A stretch of 64,000 bases of DNA, from assembly GCF_027942865.1 (NCBI RefSeq), contig NC_134515.1, positions 23,644,227-23,708,226 of the forward strand, written 5' to 3'. The DNA comes from Odontesthes bonariensis. Lineage: Eukaryota > Chordata > Actinopteri > Atheriniformes > Atherinopsidae. The translations under genes were made by a program, and so were the position numbers. A model generated the notes under the pieces. The model worked only from the letters and a program-made list of their open reading frames with translations. It had not been told where the DNA came from and ran no database searches. Below are positions 42,996-58,800 of this stretch, piece after piece (the stretch's first letter is position 1; every line of letters starts with the position of its first letter).

Positions 42996-43023
42996 TTCCA
43001 ACGCACCTTGCCACTGCTACGCC

Positions 43024-43530
43024 TAAAAATACAAACCGTGTAAGTTCTCTTATGAGCTCCAGTCGCGCAGAGGAACTATATTACAGGTCATCATGTGACG
43101 GAGAAGAGATCATTTACTTTCCCGTACACCACTCCCCCGTGCTCTGCATCAGCCGCCTCCTGTGACAGTAAAAGAGGAACACAGCTTTTGAATTGTTTAT
43201 CATGCGAGCCAACCTGTGAATATAATGATATTATGAGTCTAATGATAAATGCGGTCAAGAACAGAGCATCTCATCCGTTCAGGAAGTGCGTATCAATTCA
43301 TGTTTAATGGGCAGACGTGAAAAATGTGTGTACATTAGTGCATTCCACTTCAAACTAGATTAATTTAAAAAAAAACTCTGAAACACATGAACAACTATGA
43401 ATTAGAATACTTTGTTAAATATGTTTCGAGAAAGAAAGTGAAAGTCAGTTTTCGAACTTGAGTCGTAAAGTAGACTGTTGTAGTTCAGATAAAATACAGT
43501 ACCCATAATCCACTGCAACACCCTCGGAAG
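43024..43530. promoter_or_regulatory. Divergent promoter region SSUH2 (distal) / RPL32
   Basis: About 500 bp separate the distal SSUH2 5' exon (minus strand) from the RPL32 first exon (plus strand), so the two transcription units are head to head. No TATA box was recognised for either. Whether regulation is shared cannot be read from the sequence. Confidence 0.45.
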
Positions 43531-43584
43531 TCCTTTTCTTTCCTTCCGCCGTCGCTGAAGTCCCTTTTGGATTTACATCGGCGG
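43531..43584 (+). promoter_or_regulatory. rpl32: RPL32 5' terminal oligopyrimidine leader (non-coding exon 1)
   Basis: The pyrimidine tract TCCTTTTCTTTCCTTCCGCC, followed by a short leader and the donor GTGAGT after 43584, is typical of a TOP-mRNA start site of a vertebrate ribosomal protein gene. Such tracts give mTOR/LARP1-dependent translational control. The exact start within the tract is not determined. Confidence 0.65.
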
Positions 43585-44185
43585 GTGAGTTGAGACAATC
43601 TAACTTAATCCGCACAATGTTGAACACAATTTGACCATTCTGACATAGTTTATCAATCACTGACGTTCGTTTAGTAAACTATGAATAAAATTGTCAGGTT
43701 TACCAATAGTTTGCGTTTGAAATTAGTCATTCTTGAGCGAAGTGCTGCTGCCATAGGAGCTGATCGGCTGCTAGTGCTATGCCCGTAAAGTGGGCATTTT
43801 CTGAATACTACATAAAGGCCCACTGTGTTACGCGGCTCACTGTAAAGCATACTAAAATGGATACAATAATTAACAGTTCCCAACATCAAACAGTCAAATT
43901 ATTAGTACTTTCTGTCCAAAGTGCTTAGAGTGCGTGAAGTAGGGTAGCATGGCTTGCTACCTAGCCCAACATACTGCACCGTAAGTGCTAGCTTGCTAAC
44001 GCTGGTCAAAACGTTTACCTTGAAGCTCATTCCGTTAAAAAAAAAAAATAGGATATATATATAAAAAAAGATACGCATGTAGTTTATTGCTGTTTGTTGC
44101 ATCAAGGGAACCCCAACCATGATTTCCCGGTTAAGTCGAACTGCAGTTGTGCTCTAGGCGATTCAATTTAATAGTTATGTACTGA

Positions 44186-47225
<3,040 letters not shown>

Positions 47226-47238
47226 ACTGGTTATTTAC

Positions 47239-47244
47239 AATAAA
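47239..47244 (+). terminator. RPL32 polyadenylation signal
   Basis: AATAAA lies 14 bases after the RPL32 stop codon; very short 3' UTRs are typical of ribosomal protein genes. Confidence 0.8.
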
Positions 47245-47249
47245 CTCTT

Positions 47250-49979
47250 TCAAATGGAAACTGGCTGCTGGATTATTTTTTTTTCTTTGCTTGTTTTGCT
47301 AGTTGTCTCTGGGTTTTTGGAAATAGCCTCAGATGTGTGAAACAAATGTTAAGCCTGAAGCTCAAAACTCTAAACAGAGAAAAGCCCATAACCTCATAGT
47401 GTAAATTTCCGTGGGCTGTTTCTAATCTGTTAGGCGGAGAAGTTTGATGGTTGGCACACATACAACTTGTGTTGTAGCTCAGAAAAAAATGGTTGCTGAA
47501 CGAAAGATTAGCAAGTTTGCTCAAAATCTGTTTGATTTTGAAGACACAAAGTTTATGTAGAATAGTTTGAATAGGTACCTAAAATGAAACATTATCACAT
47601 TTTTATTTGATTGTGGGAACAGTACTAAGTAGTCTGGATATTTTAGCATTGAAACGGATACGTACATAGTTTTCCTGCATAGTGCAGTTATGAGAATGAT
47701 AGATGGGAATTTAGCTTGTACTATTGGATGATGGTGTGACTGGCAGTGTAGTTGAGAATGAAATGGGGAACTGAATTTTATAGACTTCAAGTGCAGTGCC
47801 TTATCTAGTTTAATCTTGATGACATCTCTTTTGCAGCCATTTTGAAAGCGGAGCAACACCCATTGGTAAATTGCCCCTTTAGATAAGTACCAAGAATCTT
47901 TCAGCCAACTTCCAGTTTTTGGGCTGTGATAATCCTCTACTTACACAAAACCGCCTAATGTGTGTGATAACGTTATCAAAGAGAATGGCTTGAATTGCCC
48001 TCTGCTCAGATTCTATGTATTTTTACAATGTTGAACACCAGCTCCCTGCAGAGAAAGTTTCCATTGCATTCTGGCAGGCAGGCTGTGCCCCACAGCCCTG
48101 AGCCCTCTGCCATCTGTTCCTGCAAAAAAAAACAACTGACATAGCCAGAGATTCAAAAACAGAACGTTTATTCAGCCAGTCTGTTTGTGGTGGCTTGGAT
48201 GTGGAAGTAAGTTGCCTCTGATTTCCTGAAAACGCATAAAGTGGAATCTGAATAATTCCTCATTTGAGAATTTGCACCTGTTTGTGGAGTGGCCTGGAAG
48301 ACTGACCTGACAGGACTGGATGTTCTCCAGAGATGGGAGGAGAACATGGGAGCAGCGGGGCGAGCAGAGACTGCTGACTTTAAGAGACGGTGAGAGCATC
48401 GGGAGGAAAGAATCAATTTATTCCTTTTCACTGGTCAGAAAATGAACATGTCAGCAAGAGCAGTGTTTGGAAAAGGGCGCCTCACTCCCAAACAGCTCTC
48501 ATCCGCCTTTCCTCAGACAGATTCTATGAGGAAAGGCAGCCGGTCTACAGGAGGAAAGAGGAGGATGTTCTCTTTTTCTCTCCGATTTCGACTTGGCATC
48601 ATCAGAGGGAGAACCAAAGGTAAAACCTACAGGAAAGCTTTAATACCTAACAAACAAATGTTCAGTTACTTAACTTTGACAAGGTTATCCGTAACTAAAG
48701 CCCTAAACTTTCACAAATGTGTTCATTTTATCTTCCAATTAAAAAAAAAAATAGTGCCATTGATCTGGTAAATTGAGCATTTTCTTAACCAAAATATGGG
48801 ATTTTCAACTTTTAGAGGAGCGTGCATTTTTTTCTTGCTCCTAATCCCCACTCACTGATCTTTGCTGGATGACTGGTGAATTTTGTTCTTCAGACGCAGC
48901 TAGAGCCGTTCACCATTAGGTGGCAGTGTGGTCAGTTTGCTCAATAAGAAGTAAGAGATGTAGGCCTCCCAGCCAGGAATGAGTCAAGTATAAGTGCTGG
49001 CTATTTTCAGAGGTATTGCTTGAAAAAGACAGAAAGAAATAAGCAGATGTTAATCAGAAGCTAAGCATTTGTACCTTTCTCTCTATTTCCCTCTTTTTTT
49101 CTTTCTTCTTAGCATTTTCTGTCTCTTTGAACCAAGGTCACTCCAAAAAAAAGGGAATTCTTTGTCTAATTAATACCCTATCATTCACACTACATCGATA
49201 ATCTTGATTTGCAGTTTGAATAGACTCAGCGCAATATACTGAGTGCAATAGACTCAATTTTTTTTATCAAGATAAGCAAATGTTAACAGGCCTCTTCCCA
49301 GAGGTTTTTATTAGTCTAACACCATGCTCCACGTCCCAATTCTCTTTTTTTCTGTGGGAAATTAATTAGTCTCGCTCTGAAAGACTACACCCGCACACAT
49401 TGTAAATGGGGTATTAAGGACAAATGTCTCAGAGGAAATTATCTACACCAAAGAGTATTTTGTCCACTGGAACATCAGACTAATTAGGCTATGCTGCGTG
49501 CAACTGCGGATGGCAACATGGAAAATTGTGATCACTCAGTACATCTGTAGAAAAGAAAGGCGGTAAATTTGTATTCACACACTGTGTAGTTTATATCGTC
49601 TGCATTTACGGGCTGAGTCACGAGACTGCGGTGAACCAGGAAAAAGAGGCAGATGAGGTTGGAAAGAGGCTGCGTGTGGGGCTCGAGTAAGTGGCAGGTG
49701 CTGAGGCTTGTGTGCATGACAAATGGTCACAGTTGCAACGAGTCTGTGTTTGGGATAAGAGAGTCCCAGCACGTAGAGGATTAGCAAAGGGTGCTGTGAA
49801 TGTGTTCAGGGGCTTTTTTTGAAATGCACTATATTTTCACAAAGTTGGACCTTGTTTTATTTTCTGTTTGGACATGATTTAAAGTCATGCAAACAAAGGA
49901 CAGCTCACTCTACTTCGGTTTTAAGGTTTGACATCAGGGCATAATCACTTATCTGGTCCTTCATAGTTCCGTAAAGTTG
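47250..49979. other. Intergenic region RPL32-GRIP2, left part
   Basis: No exon chain or RNA gene recognised. A GC-richer patch lies around 48040-48620. No transposon ends were identified by eye. Confidence 0.4.
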
Positions 49980-50762
49980 TAGGTAAATGCATCTCGAGAA
50001 TGACAGACATCAGCAATTATCTTGGAGAAGCAGTTGTTGTTGCCCATCAGTCTGTGAAGAGTTATTAGACCATGTCCTAACTATTTGGAGTCTATCATTC
50101 TACAGTGATGGGGATTGTTAACAAATAGAAAGCATTCAGGACAGTTGCTAATCTTCCTGGGAGTGGACGTCTCAGCGATTTCACCACACGATCGGATGGT
50201 GAAATTCTGAGAGAAACTTAAAAAAAAAACGAAGAGAACATCTCAGTCGCTGCAGGCCTCAGCTAGCATGTTAAATGTTAAAGTTCACAACAGCACCATT
50301 AGAAAAAAACTGAACAAGTATGGCTTGTTTCAAAGGCTGTCAAGAAAAAGCCTCTTCTCTCTAAAAAGAGCATGGCAGCACAGCTTAGGTTTGCAAAAAT
50401 GTATCTGGGAAAACTATAAGAGTTTTGTAACAATATCCTTTGGACAGATGAGAGCAAAGTAGAGATGTTTGGTCAAAAGGCACAGCACCATGTGTGCATT
50501 GACATTATTCCAGTTCAGGCAGGGTTTTGGGCTATCATTTATTCACAGCTCTCATAAGGTCTCACCACAGCATTTCAATCAGGTTGAGGTCTGGACTGGA
50601 CCATTGCAAAACCTCAATTCTTTTATTTTTCAGTCATTCTGTCGTAGATTTACTGCTGTGCTTTGGATCTTTCTCCTGCAGCATTACCCAATTTCAGCCA
50701 CATCTTAGGATGCATGGATTTAGGAAGCATGGCCTCACATTTTACTGTATTCTGAGATTTAT

Positions 50763-50766
<4 letters not shown>

Positions 50767-50813
<47 letters not shown>
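50767..50813 (+). repeat. (TA)n microsatellite
   Basis: An alternating TA tract of about 47 bp, with further TATATA blocks to about 50940, lies between the Tc1 pieces. Confidence 0.9.
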
Positions 50814-50814
<1 letters not shown>

Positions 50815-51014
50815 TATATGCGTATATATATATGTTTGCAAAGATGTATCTGGGCAAACTATAAGACTTTTATAGTCTTATAATCTTTTATATACGTATA
50901 TATATATATATATATCTATATATGTATACACATATATACAAATATATTGGATACTTTTGGTATCTCAAAATACGGTAAAATGTGTGGACATGCATCCTAA
51001 ATTTGGTCAAAATG

Positions 51015-51302
51015 TGGCTGAAATTCAAGTCACTGATGTTCGCCTACAAAGTGCTTAATAGAATGGCTCCCATCTACTTGAATGCTCTTGCAAAGGCTTA
51101 TGTCATGACTCGGTCATTCCGGTTGTCACAGGATTGTCGCCTAGCAGCGCCTACATGACCCTCAACACAATCCAGACTCTTCATGTGTCGCTCCACGATG
51201 GTGGAATGACCTGATGAGCGCTACCAGAACAGGGGCGCCCCTATCTATCCCTACTATTATATCATCATTTGTAAGTCGCTTTGGGTAAAAGCATTAAACA
51301 TT
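51015..51302 (+). mobile_element. L2-type LINE 3' end fragment
   Basis: It reads AYKVLNRMAPIYLNALAKAY in one frame, a stretch found at the C-terminal end of fish LINE reverse transcriptases, and ends with AAGTCGCTTTGGGTAAAAGC, the characteristic 3' end of teleost L2 elements. It interrupts the plus-strand Tc1 copy between GTGGCTGAAATT and the catalytic-region piece, so it inserted later. Confidence 0.75.
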
Positions 51303-51938
51303 AAATTGTGTCCTGCTGCAGGAGAATGATCCAAAGCACAGGCGTTAATCTACTACAGAATGACTGAAAAATAAAAGAATTAAGGTGTTGCAATGGTCCA
51401 GTCCAGACCTCAACCTGATTGAAATGCTGTGGTGAGACCTTATGAGAGCTGTGAATAAATGATAGCCCCCAACCCTACCTGAACTGGAATAAAATAGAAA
51501 AGTGGGCCAAAATTCCATAATATTGATGTGAGAGACTGATAACTAGACAAAGATTACTCCAATTTATGGCCGTGATTCTACAAGCTACTGAATCATGGGG
51601 TGTACTTAGTTTTTCACACTGCTTCTGCATTTTGATTTGGGTCTTGTAAAATTGATAATCACACACAGTATGTCATGTGTTGTTCATCTGAGATTTTATT
51701 CGGCAAATTTTTTAAAGACCTGGTCATGGTATTATGTCCTGATATGTAAGGCGTTGGAACTGAAAGAGGGAGGACTTTCTGTGTCATGACTGTATTTATT
51801 TTCAAGTGATCGCAATCTGAATCTATCACCTGTGCTCAGCAGCTGCAAAGTATTTTCAATCAGTCTCAACAGTAAGATATAGAGGCAGCTGTTGTGCACA
51901 AGAATTTTGCATATGCATTTTCCATTGTGTGTAAGCAC

Positions 51939-51950
51939 AGAGACAGAGAC

Positions 51951-52008
<58 letters not shown>
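51939..52008 (+). repeat. (GAGACA)n/(GA)n microsatellite upstream of GRIP2
   Basis: AGAGAC repeats followed by a pure GA tract of about 50 bp, some 820 bp upstream of the GRIP2 ATG. A shorter CA/GA tract is at 52306-52350. Both could lie in the promoter or leader. Confidence 0.9.
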
Positions 52009-52011
<3 letters not shown>

Positions 52012-52830
52012 CACTATCATTGTGTAGATCCAAGCTCTGTAATCAGGGTGCAGACTCTAAGTGAGAAAAACGTGACACCGAGTCTAACAATGAGTGTGCA
52101 GGTGGTGTTAATTTTGCTGCGAGTTGAGTGTCGCGTCTAATCTCAGTGTGTGAACTCTGCGTGTGCGGGTGGGTGGGTTTGAGGATGTGTTTGACTTGGT
52201 GGGAAATGGATAAAGTGTGTGTGTCTGTGTGCGGGGGGGAAGGGAGTAACTATCGTGTGTGCCTGCCTCACTGAGCCCCTCTGGCAGAGAGTAAGAGAGC
52301 GGGAACAAACACACACACACAGAGACCGAGAGAGAGAGAGAGAGAGAGAGCGAAGGGTTATGTGGGAGCTCATGTGAGTGTATGAACAGGGCATGAGAAA
52401 ATCTCTGCTAAACATACAAACGATTTGTAAGAATAGCTCAAAAACGGGGCCACAGCGAGATGACAAGAAAGGGGCACGAAGCATTCCTCTACCTGCTTTG
52501 GATTTTCTAGAAGATCTCAGCAGACAGTAGTTATTTTTGTGAGGATTAAGAGGAATCATCCACTGAGTTCAAACAGAAGGAGAACGGGACGATCAAAATA
52601 TCTCAGGATCAAAATGTGCCCTCTGCCGCTCCAGACTTCACTTACACGGGCCAAGGTTGACGGAAATGTTGGACTCCGAGCAAAGGAGTGAAGCGACAGA
52701 GATTTTTCTTCTGTCTTAGCCGAGCGGCGCCTGAGACCTGGTTACTTCATCCTCAGGTGGAACCTGAACTCTCTGCCCTCTAACCAAAGAGCAGCTTCCT
52801 GAGGGTGGCTGGGCTAACTTAACTACAGCC

Positions 52831-55800
52831 ATGCTTTGTGGTCTGAGGAGAGACAACAAGTCCAGCATTGGTAAGGGGAGCCCGCTTTGATCGTTAGAGT
52901 CAAGGGGACTGCATGTGTTTGAAACAGCAGGTCACTGATCACTTGTAAGAGCTGCTTGTCTTTTAAACATGTTGCTCCATCAACACTGAATACATTTTGG
53001 GGAATCGGTACTCTGCATGAATAATAGCTGCGATAAACTGCAACAGATTTAAATGTGAGTCGACTCGACCGGCAGCTCTGCATAGCATCTTGCCATGTGT
53101 AATCAGGGCAGATATAGCAATGTAAACTGGATCTGGAAGCACCACGTTTATAAATAAAGTTTTACATCTGAAAATAGCATTATGATTTCATTGTCAGCTC
53201 TGCCCCCGTATTTAACCTACATTCTGATTGGGCGGGAGAAAGATAGCTTACAGGGTCCTGATTTATGTGAAGAACTCTACATATATTTATTGGTGATGGA
53301 AGGACTTTGTTTCTGCTCACCAGCGAATCATACCACAGAGCCAGTAGCCCCCCCCCCCAACACCTGCCCTTACAGATAGAACAGATTGATACAGTGTACA
53401 TTTATATAGTTGTTACATTGTTGGGGCTTTTTATAATCAGCTTCTCTCTGAGCCCTGGCTTTTAGGGTTAGTGATGGTTATTTTAAGCTGGAGGAGGATG
53501 ACAGGCAGACAGCTCGATGGTACAGTAGCATTCAGTCACGTGTAGAGCATTGGGTCTGCGTAACCCAGAGCTAACGTTGCCTTTTGACAGCGATGACAGC
53601 TGCTGGACTGTCAAGGCCCCCGGGAGCCCGCATGGCTACGAGATTTTTGCCTAGCTTAACGTGTTTGTTATGTGTCATTCACTCAGTGCATGTTTGTGCC
53701 TCAAAGCTATGTGGATGTGGGGGAACTTTGAGTGAAATACCATCATGTTCTGTGCATCACCATGACATACAAGTCCAATGGTTAGATTTCTGTGGTTGAG
53801 GGCTGACTCATTCAGCTGTTTGAACGTGAAGGCTAGATTTTCTTCTTTACTCCATGTATCCCAGGGCTACCCAAAGGTTTCGGGTCAGTGAAGGTATGAC
53901 GAAGGATCCATACCTCTCAGCTGTCCAAAAGCTTCGTATTCAGTTGGACAGATGTAGAGAGTCACCGTAGAAAGAGATAAAGGAGCATGATGCCCTCCTA
54001 GCACTTGTTTTCCCTAGTTTAGTCTTTACACATCAGCCTAGATAACAGCAATGAACACGTCAGGATAAGTAAAGTGGCTTTTTTTTTTATCTTGAGTTAA
54101 TAAACTGACCCACTTTTTTATGTGATGACATATTCTGGTTCTGACCTCTGGGGAGTAGGTCACTCTTTGACCTTCATTGATTTTTTTTACTTGCCCAAAC
54201 ATGTATAGCAAGTAGATAGACAAGGTTCTGGGGGGGGGTGCACAATTTTGTAACAGATTCAATTAGTCATGCAGTGGCCCAAAACTTACATCCCATGTCT
54301 GCCTTTCTATAAATTGTAACTTTTTTAAAAGCATGCTGGATCAGCTTTGAGCAGTTTCTGTTTGCATTGTGTCTGGTGACTCATATCAAAACAAAACAAA
54401 AAGAGTTATTTATTGTATTTACAAAAAATAAAGTCTGTATTTGAAAGCATTGTATATTCCGATGCTGTGTTTTCCCAAATCATCAGATCAAACTATTCAA
54501 AGTAACTACAATGTATTCAGAATATCACCAGAGGCAGCTGCCAATCTGTGCAGCAAACTTGTGCTTTTAATCAAAACAGGGTGTTTCTAACCAGCATTCA
54601 GTGAACACTGTGAGGAGTTTGATGCCTGCATAATTAAAGGCAGTCACCCATCCATCCACACATAAAAAGAGGACCTGGCGCAGCATTTCTTCAGGTATAC
54701 AGTGTGATGTTTAATCACTGTGCTGGACAGCTGAAAAGGTAATCCGCAGTGGACAGGATTAGAGAACTGCCAAGTCAGTTTCCTCATCACTGTGACTGCA
54801 GATATAGTTGCATGGCTGCCTTTAGGTTCAGATGGCCGGGCAATGGTTCAGCTAATCTGTGGACAGTATCAGAAATGGGTCCCACTGTGGCTGACAAGTT
54901 TAAAGAGAAAAAAAAATCAGTTTTTCTGCAGAGCAGATTGAACATTTCCCTGCTCTCTGGAGCAGCTGCTGTAAATGACATGCAAATGATCATTTTCTCT
55001 CAATGCAAGAACAGTCCATTAACCGCATGCTGTTCCTCTGACAAAATGCTGAAGTGGGTGCATACATGAAGCATGCTGTAAAATGTATTTTTGCATTAAA
55101 TGAATGGTCCTTGCTGCAGACAGAGATGTGATTGTTTAATGAGATTGCTGAGGAAAATTTCAAGTGACCTTTCGGGGTCTTGAGTTGGTTCAGTTGCTGC
55201 CTGACAACGGGTCTTGTTGCTTTAATGCTGCCCAGCTAGAAGTTGGGGTGTGCAGGTCGCTGTCACAATGACGATGGCCAGTCATGTTCAGTTAGACTTC
55301 TACACCAGCGTTTCCATACATAACCATCTTCACCTCTCTGCTGTCTCCTCAGATGAAGGACCGTACTCAAAGGGGAGCAAAGAGACAACTGACCAGTCCC
55401 ATTCGTCGCAGAGGCGCAGCCTTTCAGGTACAATACAGTCAAACTTGACTCCACTTCCTTTTGTTTTGTCTGCTGCCTGCCTCAAACTACTACTGAGTGC
55501 ATTTCACCTATGTTCAGAAGTGGGAAGAGTCATGCCATGTTTGTCTGATGTTTGTGTAAAGTCCTGTGCCTCTAATGTTTTGCTTGATGTTTCACTACTT
55601 AAATGCTTAGATAAGGTGAAAAGATGCTTGTGTGGCATATGTGTCATGGGTACTAAAGCACACTTGACAGACCTCACATAGAGAGATTAAACAGCACAGC
55701 ACAATGCTGACCGCAACACAGAATGCCTCTCTGATGACGCTATATCACCACATATCCATCATGCATCCATTTTCTATACCCGCTTAATCCAATACTAGGG

Positions 55801-58800
55801 TTGTGGGGGGAGGGGAGCCTATCCCAGCGGCCATTGGGCGAGAGGCAGGGTACACCCTGGACAGGTCGCCAGTCCATCACAGGGACTCATAGACACAAAC
55901 AACCATGCACACTCATACTCACTCCAAGGGACAATTTAGAGTCAGCAATCAACCTAACATGCATGTTTTTAGACGAGGAAGCCGATGTACCCGGAGAGAA
56001 CCCACGCATACATGGGGAGAACATGCGAACTCCACACAGAAAGGCTGTGAGGCGGCGGTGCTAACCACCACACCACCGTGCAGCCCCACATAGCCATCAG
56101 CCAATGATGAATTATTTTTTATTCACTGTAGAATGTTACCAGTTTTTTTCATGCATATTGTTTCATATAATTTCTTTGAACAATGTATTATATCTCCTGC
56201 CGTTCTCAACATTTAGTGGTATAATTCTATCCTCCTCATGCTCCTTCTGACCCTGTCACAAAGATTTACTCACACCCAGAGATTTGAAGGAACTAGGAAA
56301 AAAAAAAAAGAGAGCTTGAAAATGTAGGCTGTGCATGTGTGTCAGAGGGAATTTTTGTGAGAGATTCAGGAAAAGTCTTTGGTTGCCTCTCAGACATGGC
56401 AGTTCTGTCACGCAGACGCTAATTCTCACTGTGAATCTGTGCCTGCGTCTGTATCTGTCAGCAGAGGAGTATCGAGGAGTGACCACGGTCGACCTGATGA
56501 AAAGGGAAGGCAGCAGCCTTGGCCTCACCATCTCTGGAGGCTCTGATAAGGATGGCAAGCCCAGAGTGTCAAACCTACGGTCAGGTGGGCTAGCTGCCAG
56601 GTGAGATCTGTGCTCTATGATGCACTTAAAGCCTGGCAACCACAACAAATTCTCCGGACGTGTCATCCTGCCCCCACAAATGTCCATGTGATTCAAAGTT
56701 ACACCAGGTGTTGTGTTAGATCGGCTTGATGCTGACCCTAAGTAACACCATAACATGATATCTCTGCTTGTGAAGTCTCCAATAAACAACACAGATTAGT
56801 GAGTTCTTTAAAGCTATTTTATTGTCAGTTCTGCTTTATGGTACGAGTATTCTGTTTATGAGCTTGTTTTTCTGTGTTTAGAGGTTTCCTAATAGGGATT
56901 AAACATACTTTGCCCAAGATCAACCACACGAAAATAAAATGTAATGGAAGACTCATGTCTCATGATTATTAAGCAGCATGTGACTGAGGTTAAACACGCA
57001 CACAAACGTTTAGTAAGAATGACATGGCCCTTATGAAAATGTCTTGGCCAAATATGCCATCACTTGTCCACTCAGGTTTAAAGACAGACACTTGTCTTCC
57101 CACAGCTGAGTGCATGCTTGTGTGAAAGCGCTAGCTAATTCCTTGACTGGGTGGAGGCATACGCAGGCACACAGGCAGACAGGCGAGCGGCTGGCAATGT
57201 GAGATGAGACCCGACTATCCAGACGTTCAGCTCTGTCCGCTGTCACAGCTGAGTGGCAGTAGCCCAAAGGTGAGGAGGGCAAGAAGGGCTGTGCATTTAT
57301 TTAAATAATTAGCTCTCCAGTGAGTGGCACGTTGACTCCAAATATCAGATGTGAGACAACGTCACCACTGTCAGTGTCAGAGGAGGAGAGGTCCTCTGCC
57401 ATCTCACCTCAGAATCCATTCTTCTCTCTTTACAGGTGGTCCTGTGAGTTTTCCAGCTTACTGTAGAGGAATTTAAAATCAGGTTGTCTTCTCTGCAATG
57501 AGAGGCAGTTTCCTGCGTTCACCAGTTGTTCGTTTTTTCCACAGGAGCGACCAGCTGAATGTGGGTGACTACATCAAGTCAGTGAATGGTATCAACCTGT
57601 CTAAGCTGCGGCATGATGAGATTATCAGCCTGTTGAAGAACATCGGGGAGCGAGTTGTGCTGGAAGTGGAGTACGAGCTGCCTCCATTTGGTGGGTGAGG
57701 CCATGAGAAGAAAATCTTCTTGTGGAATCCATTAAAACAAATATGCTGCAGCTCTAATGCAAAAAGGCAGGACATAGGCTTAGAAATGATCTTTATAGTT
57801 AGGTCTGACAAGTAGAAAAATCCCTGACTCATGACATACTAACAGTAGTCCAACAGTAGAATTTATCTGATCGTATTCGTCCTACATTATAGTCCCAAGA
57901 TATGTAGAAATTTTCACTCAATTAGGAAAATTATGCTTAAAAGCTGCCAAAACAGCATGCTGCCTTTAAGTTGACTGGGCTATTAGGCAGGAGATGGAAC
58001 AGAAGAGAAACCGGGCAACTTAGGGGATAAAATATACAAATGTGCAAAAATCCAGTCTTAACAAAAAACAGTCACTATGCTTTTCATGTTCAAATTTAGG
58101 CTACAGACGGTAAAAACAAGGATGAGATGTATGGCTTCAGATTTGGAATTCCTAATGATGCAGGCCACACTGAGGCAACTTCACCTCCAGGAGGCTCAGC
58201 CCTGACCTCCACACTGTGGCCTCTCTTCATGTTTGCGTGCCACCACATCGGTGCTCACATGAGGATGTTATATTAGTATATTAACACAGCTGTTTTTGTT
58301 TATGCATCTGTTAGGCAGCAACAGAATTGGTCCCATTAGCTGCATTGAGGCTGTTTATGATTTAAATGGGTCATCATTAATCATATTTTCCCAATAATTG
58401 TTCAGGCGACTCAGACGTTATTATAATCGAACTGTTGTGAAATCATTTTTTTGTTGCCAATGTTTATTTGCAGCTTAATGAATTATGGAAATCATTGTTT
58501 GAATCTGTCATTCCTCTTTAATCGTAGTCCAGACCCCCTCAGGAGTCATAACCAAAACCATAGAGGTGTGTTTACACAAGGAGGGAAACAGTTTTGGGTT
58601 TGTCATGAGAGGTAGGTGAATGGGATGTTTTTTGTCTCAGTAAAATATTCAGCTTTTATTTCTACTGTTATTTGTGTTGTTAATTAATTCATTCATCTTT
58701 GGTTCAGGGGGATTCCATGAAGACTGGCGGAGGTCACGTCCGCTGATGGTTACCAGCGTCAGGCCCGGGGGTCCTGCTGACAGGTCAGGACAACATGCGT

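Larger units (their letters stand above)
50080..51480. mobile_element. Rearranged Tc1-like element cluster
   Basis: Decayed Tc1-like transposase pieces occur in several orientations. Plus strand 50140-50500: VANLPGSGRL, NSTIRKKLNKYGLFQRLSRK, ENYKSF, then a stop. Minus strand about 50720-50530: DPKHSSKSTTE, IEVLQWSSPDLNLIEMLW. Plus strand about 51308-51470: NDPKHRR, KRIKVLQWSSPDLNLIEMLW. The two C-terminal pieces are inverted copies sharing the same in-frame stops. A second short N-terminal-type piece (LQRCIWANYKTF) is at 50837-50875. (TA)n tracts and an L2 fragment interrupt the locus. Confidence 0.78.

Noticed and set aside
48040-48150. Possible H/ACA-like hairpin downstream of RPL32
   Set aside because: It is outside the RPL32 introns and I could not find a proper hinge box or terminal ACA at the right spacing.
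55250-55681. 143-codon plus-strand frame as an independent gene
   Set aside because: Only 55353-55427 is coding, as GRIP2 exon 2; the rest is intron sequence that happens to stay open.
55801-56093. Two plus-strand frames of 62-87 codons
   Set aside because: They fall within the retroposed repeat 55762-56086 and are not a conserved protein.
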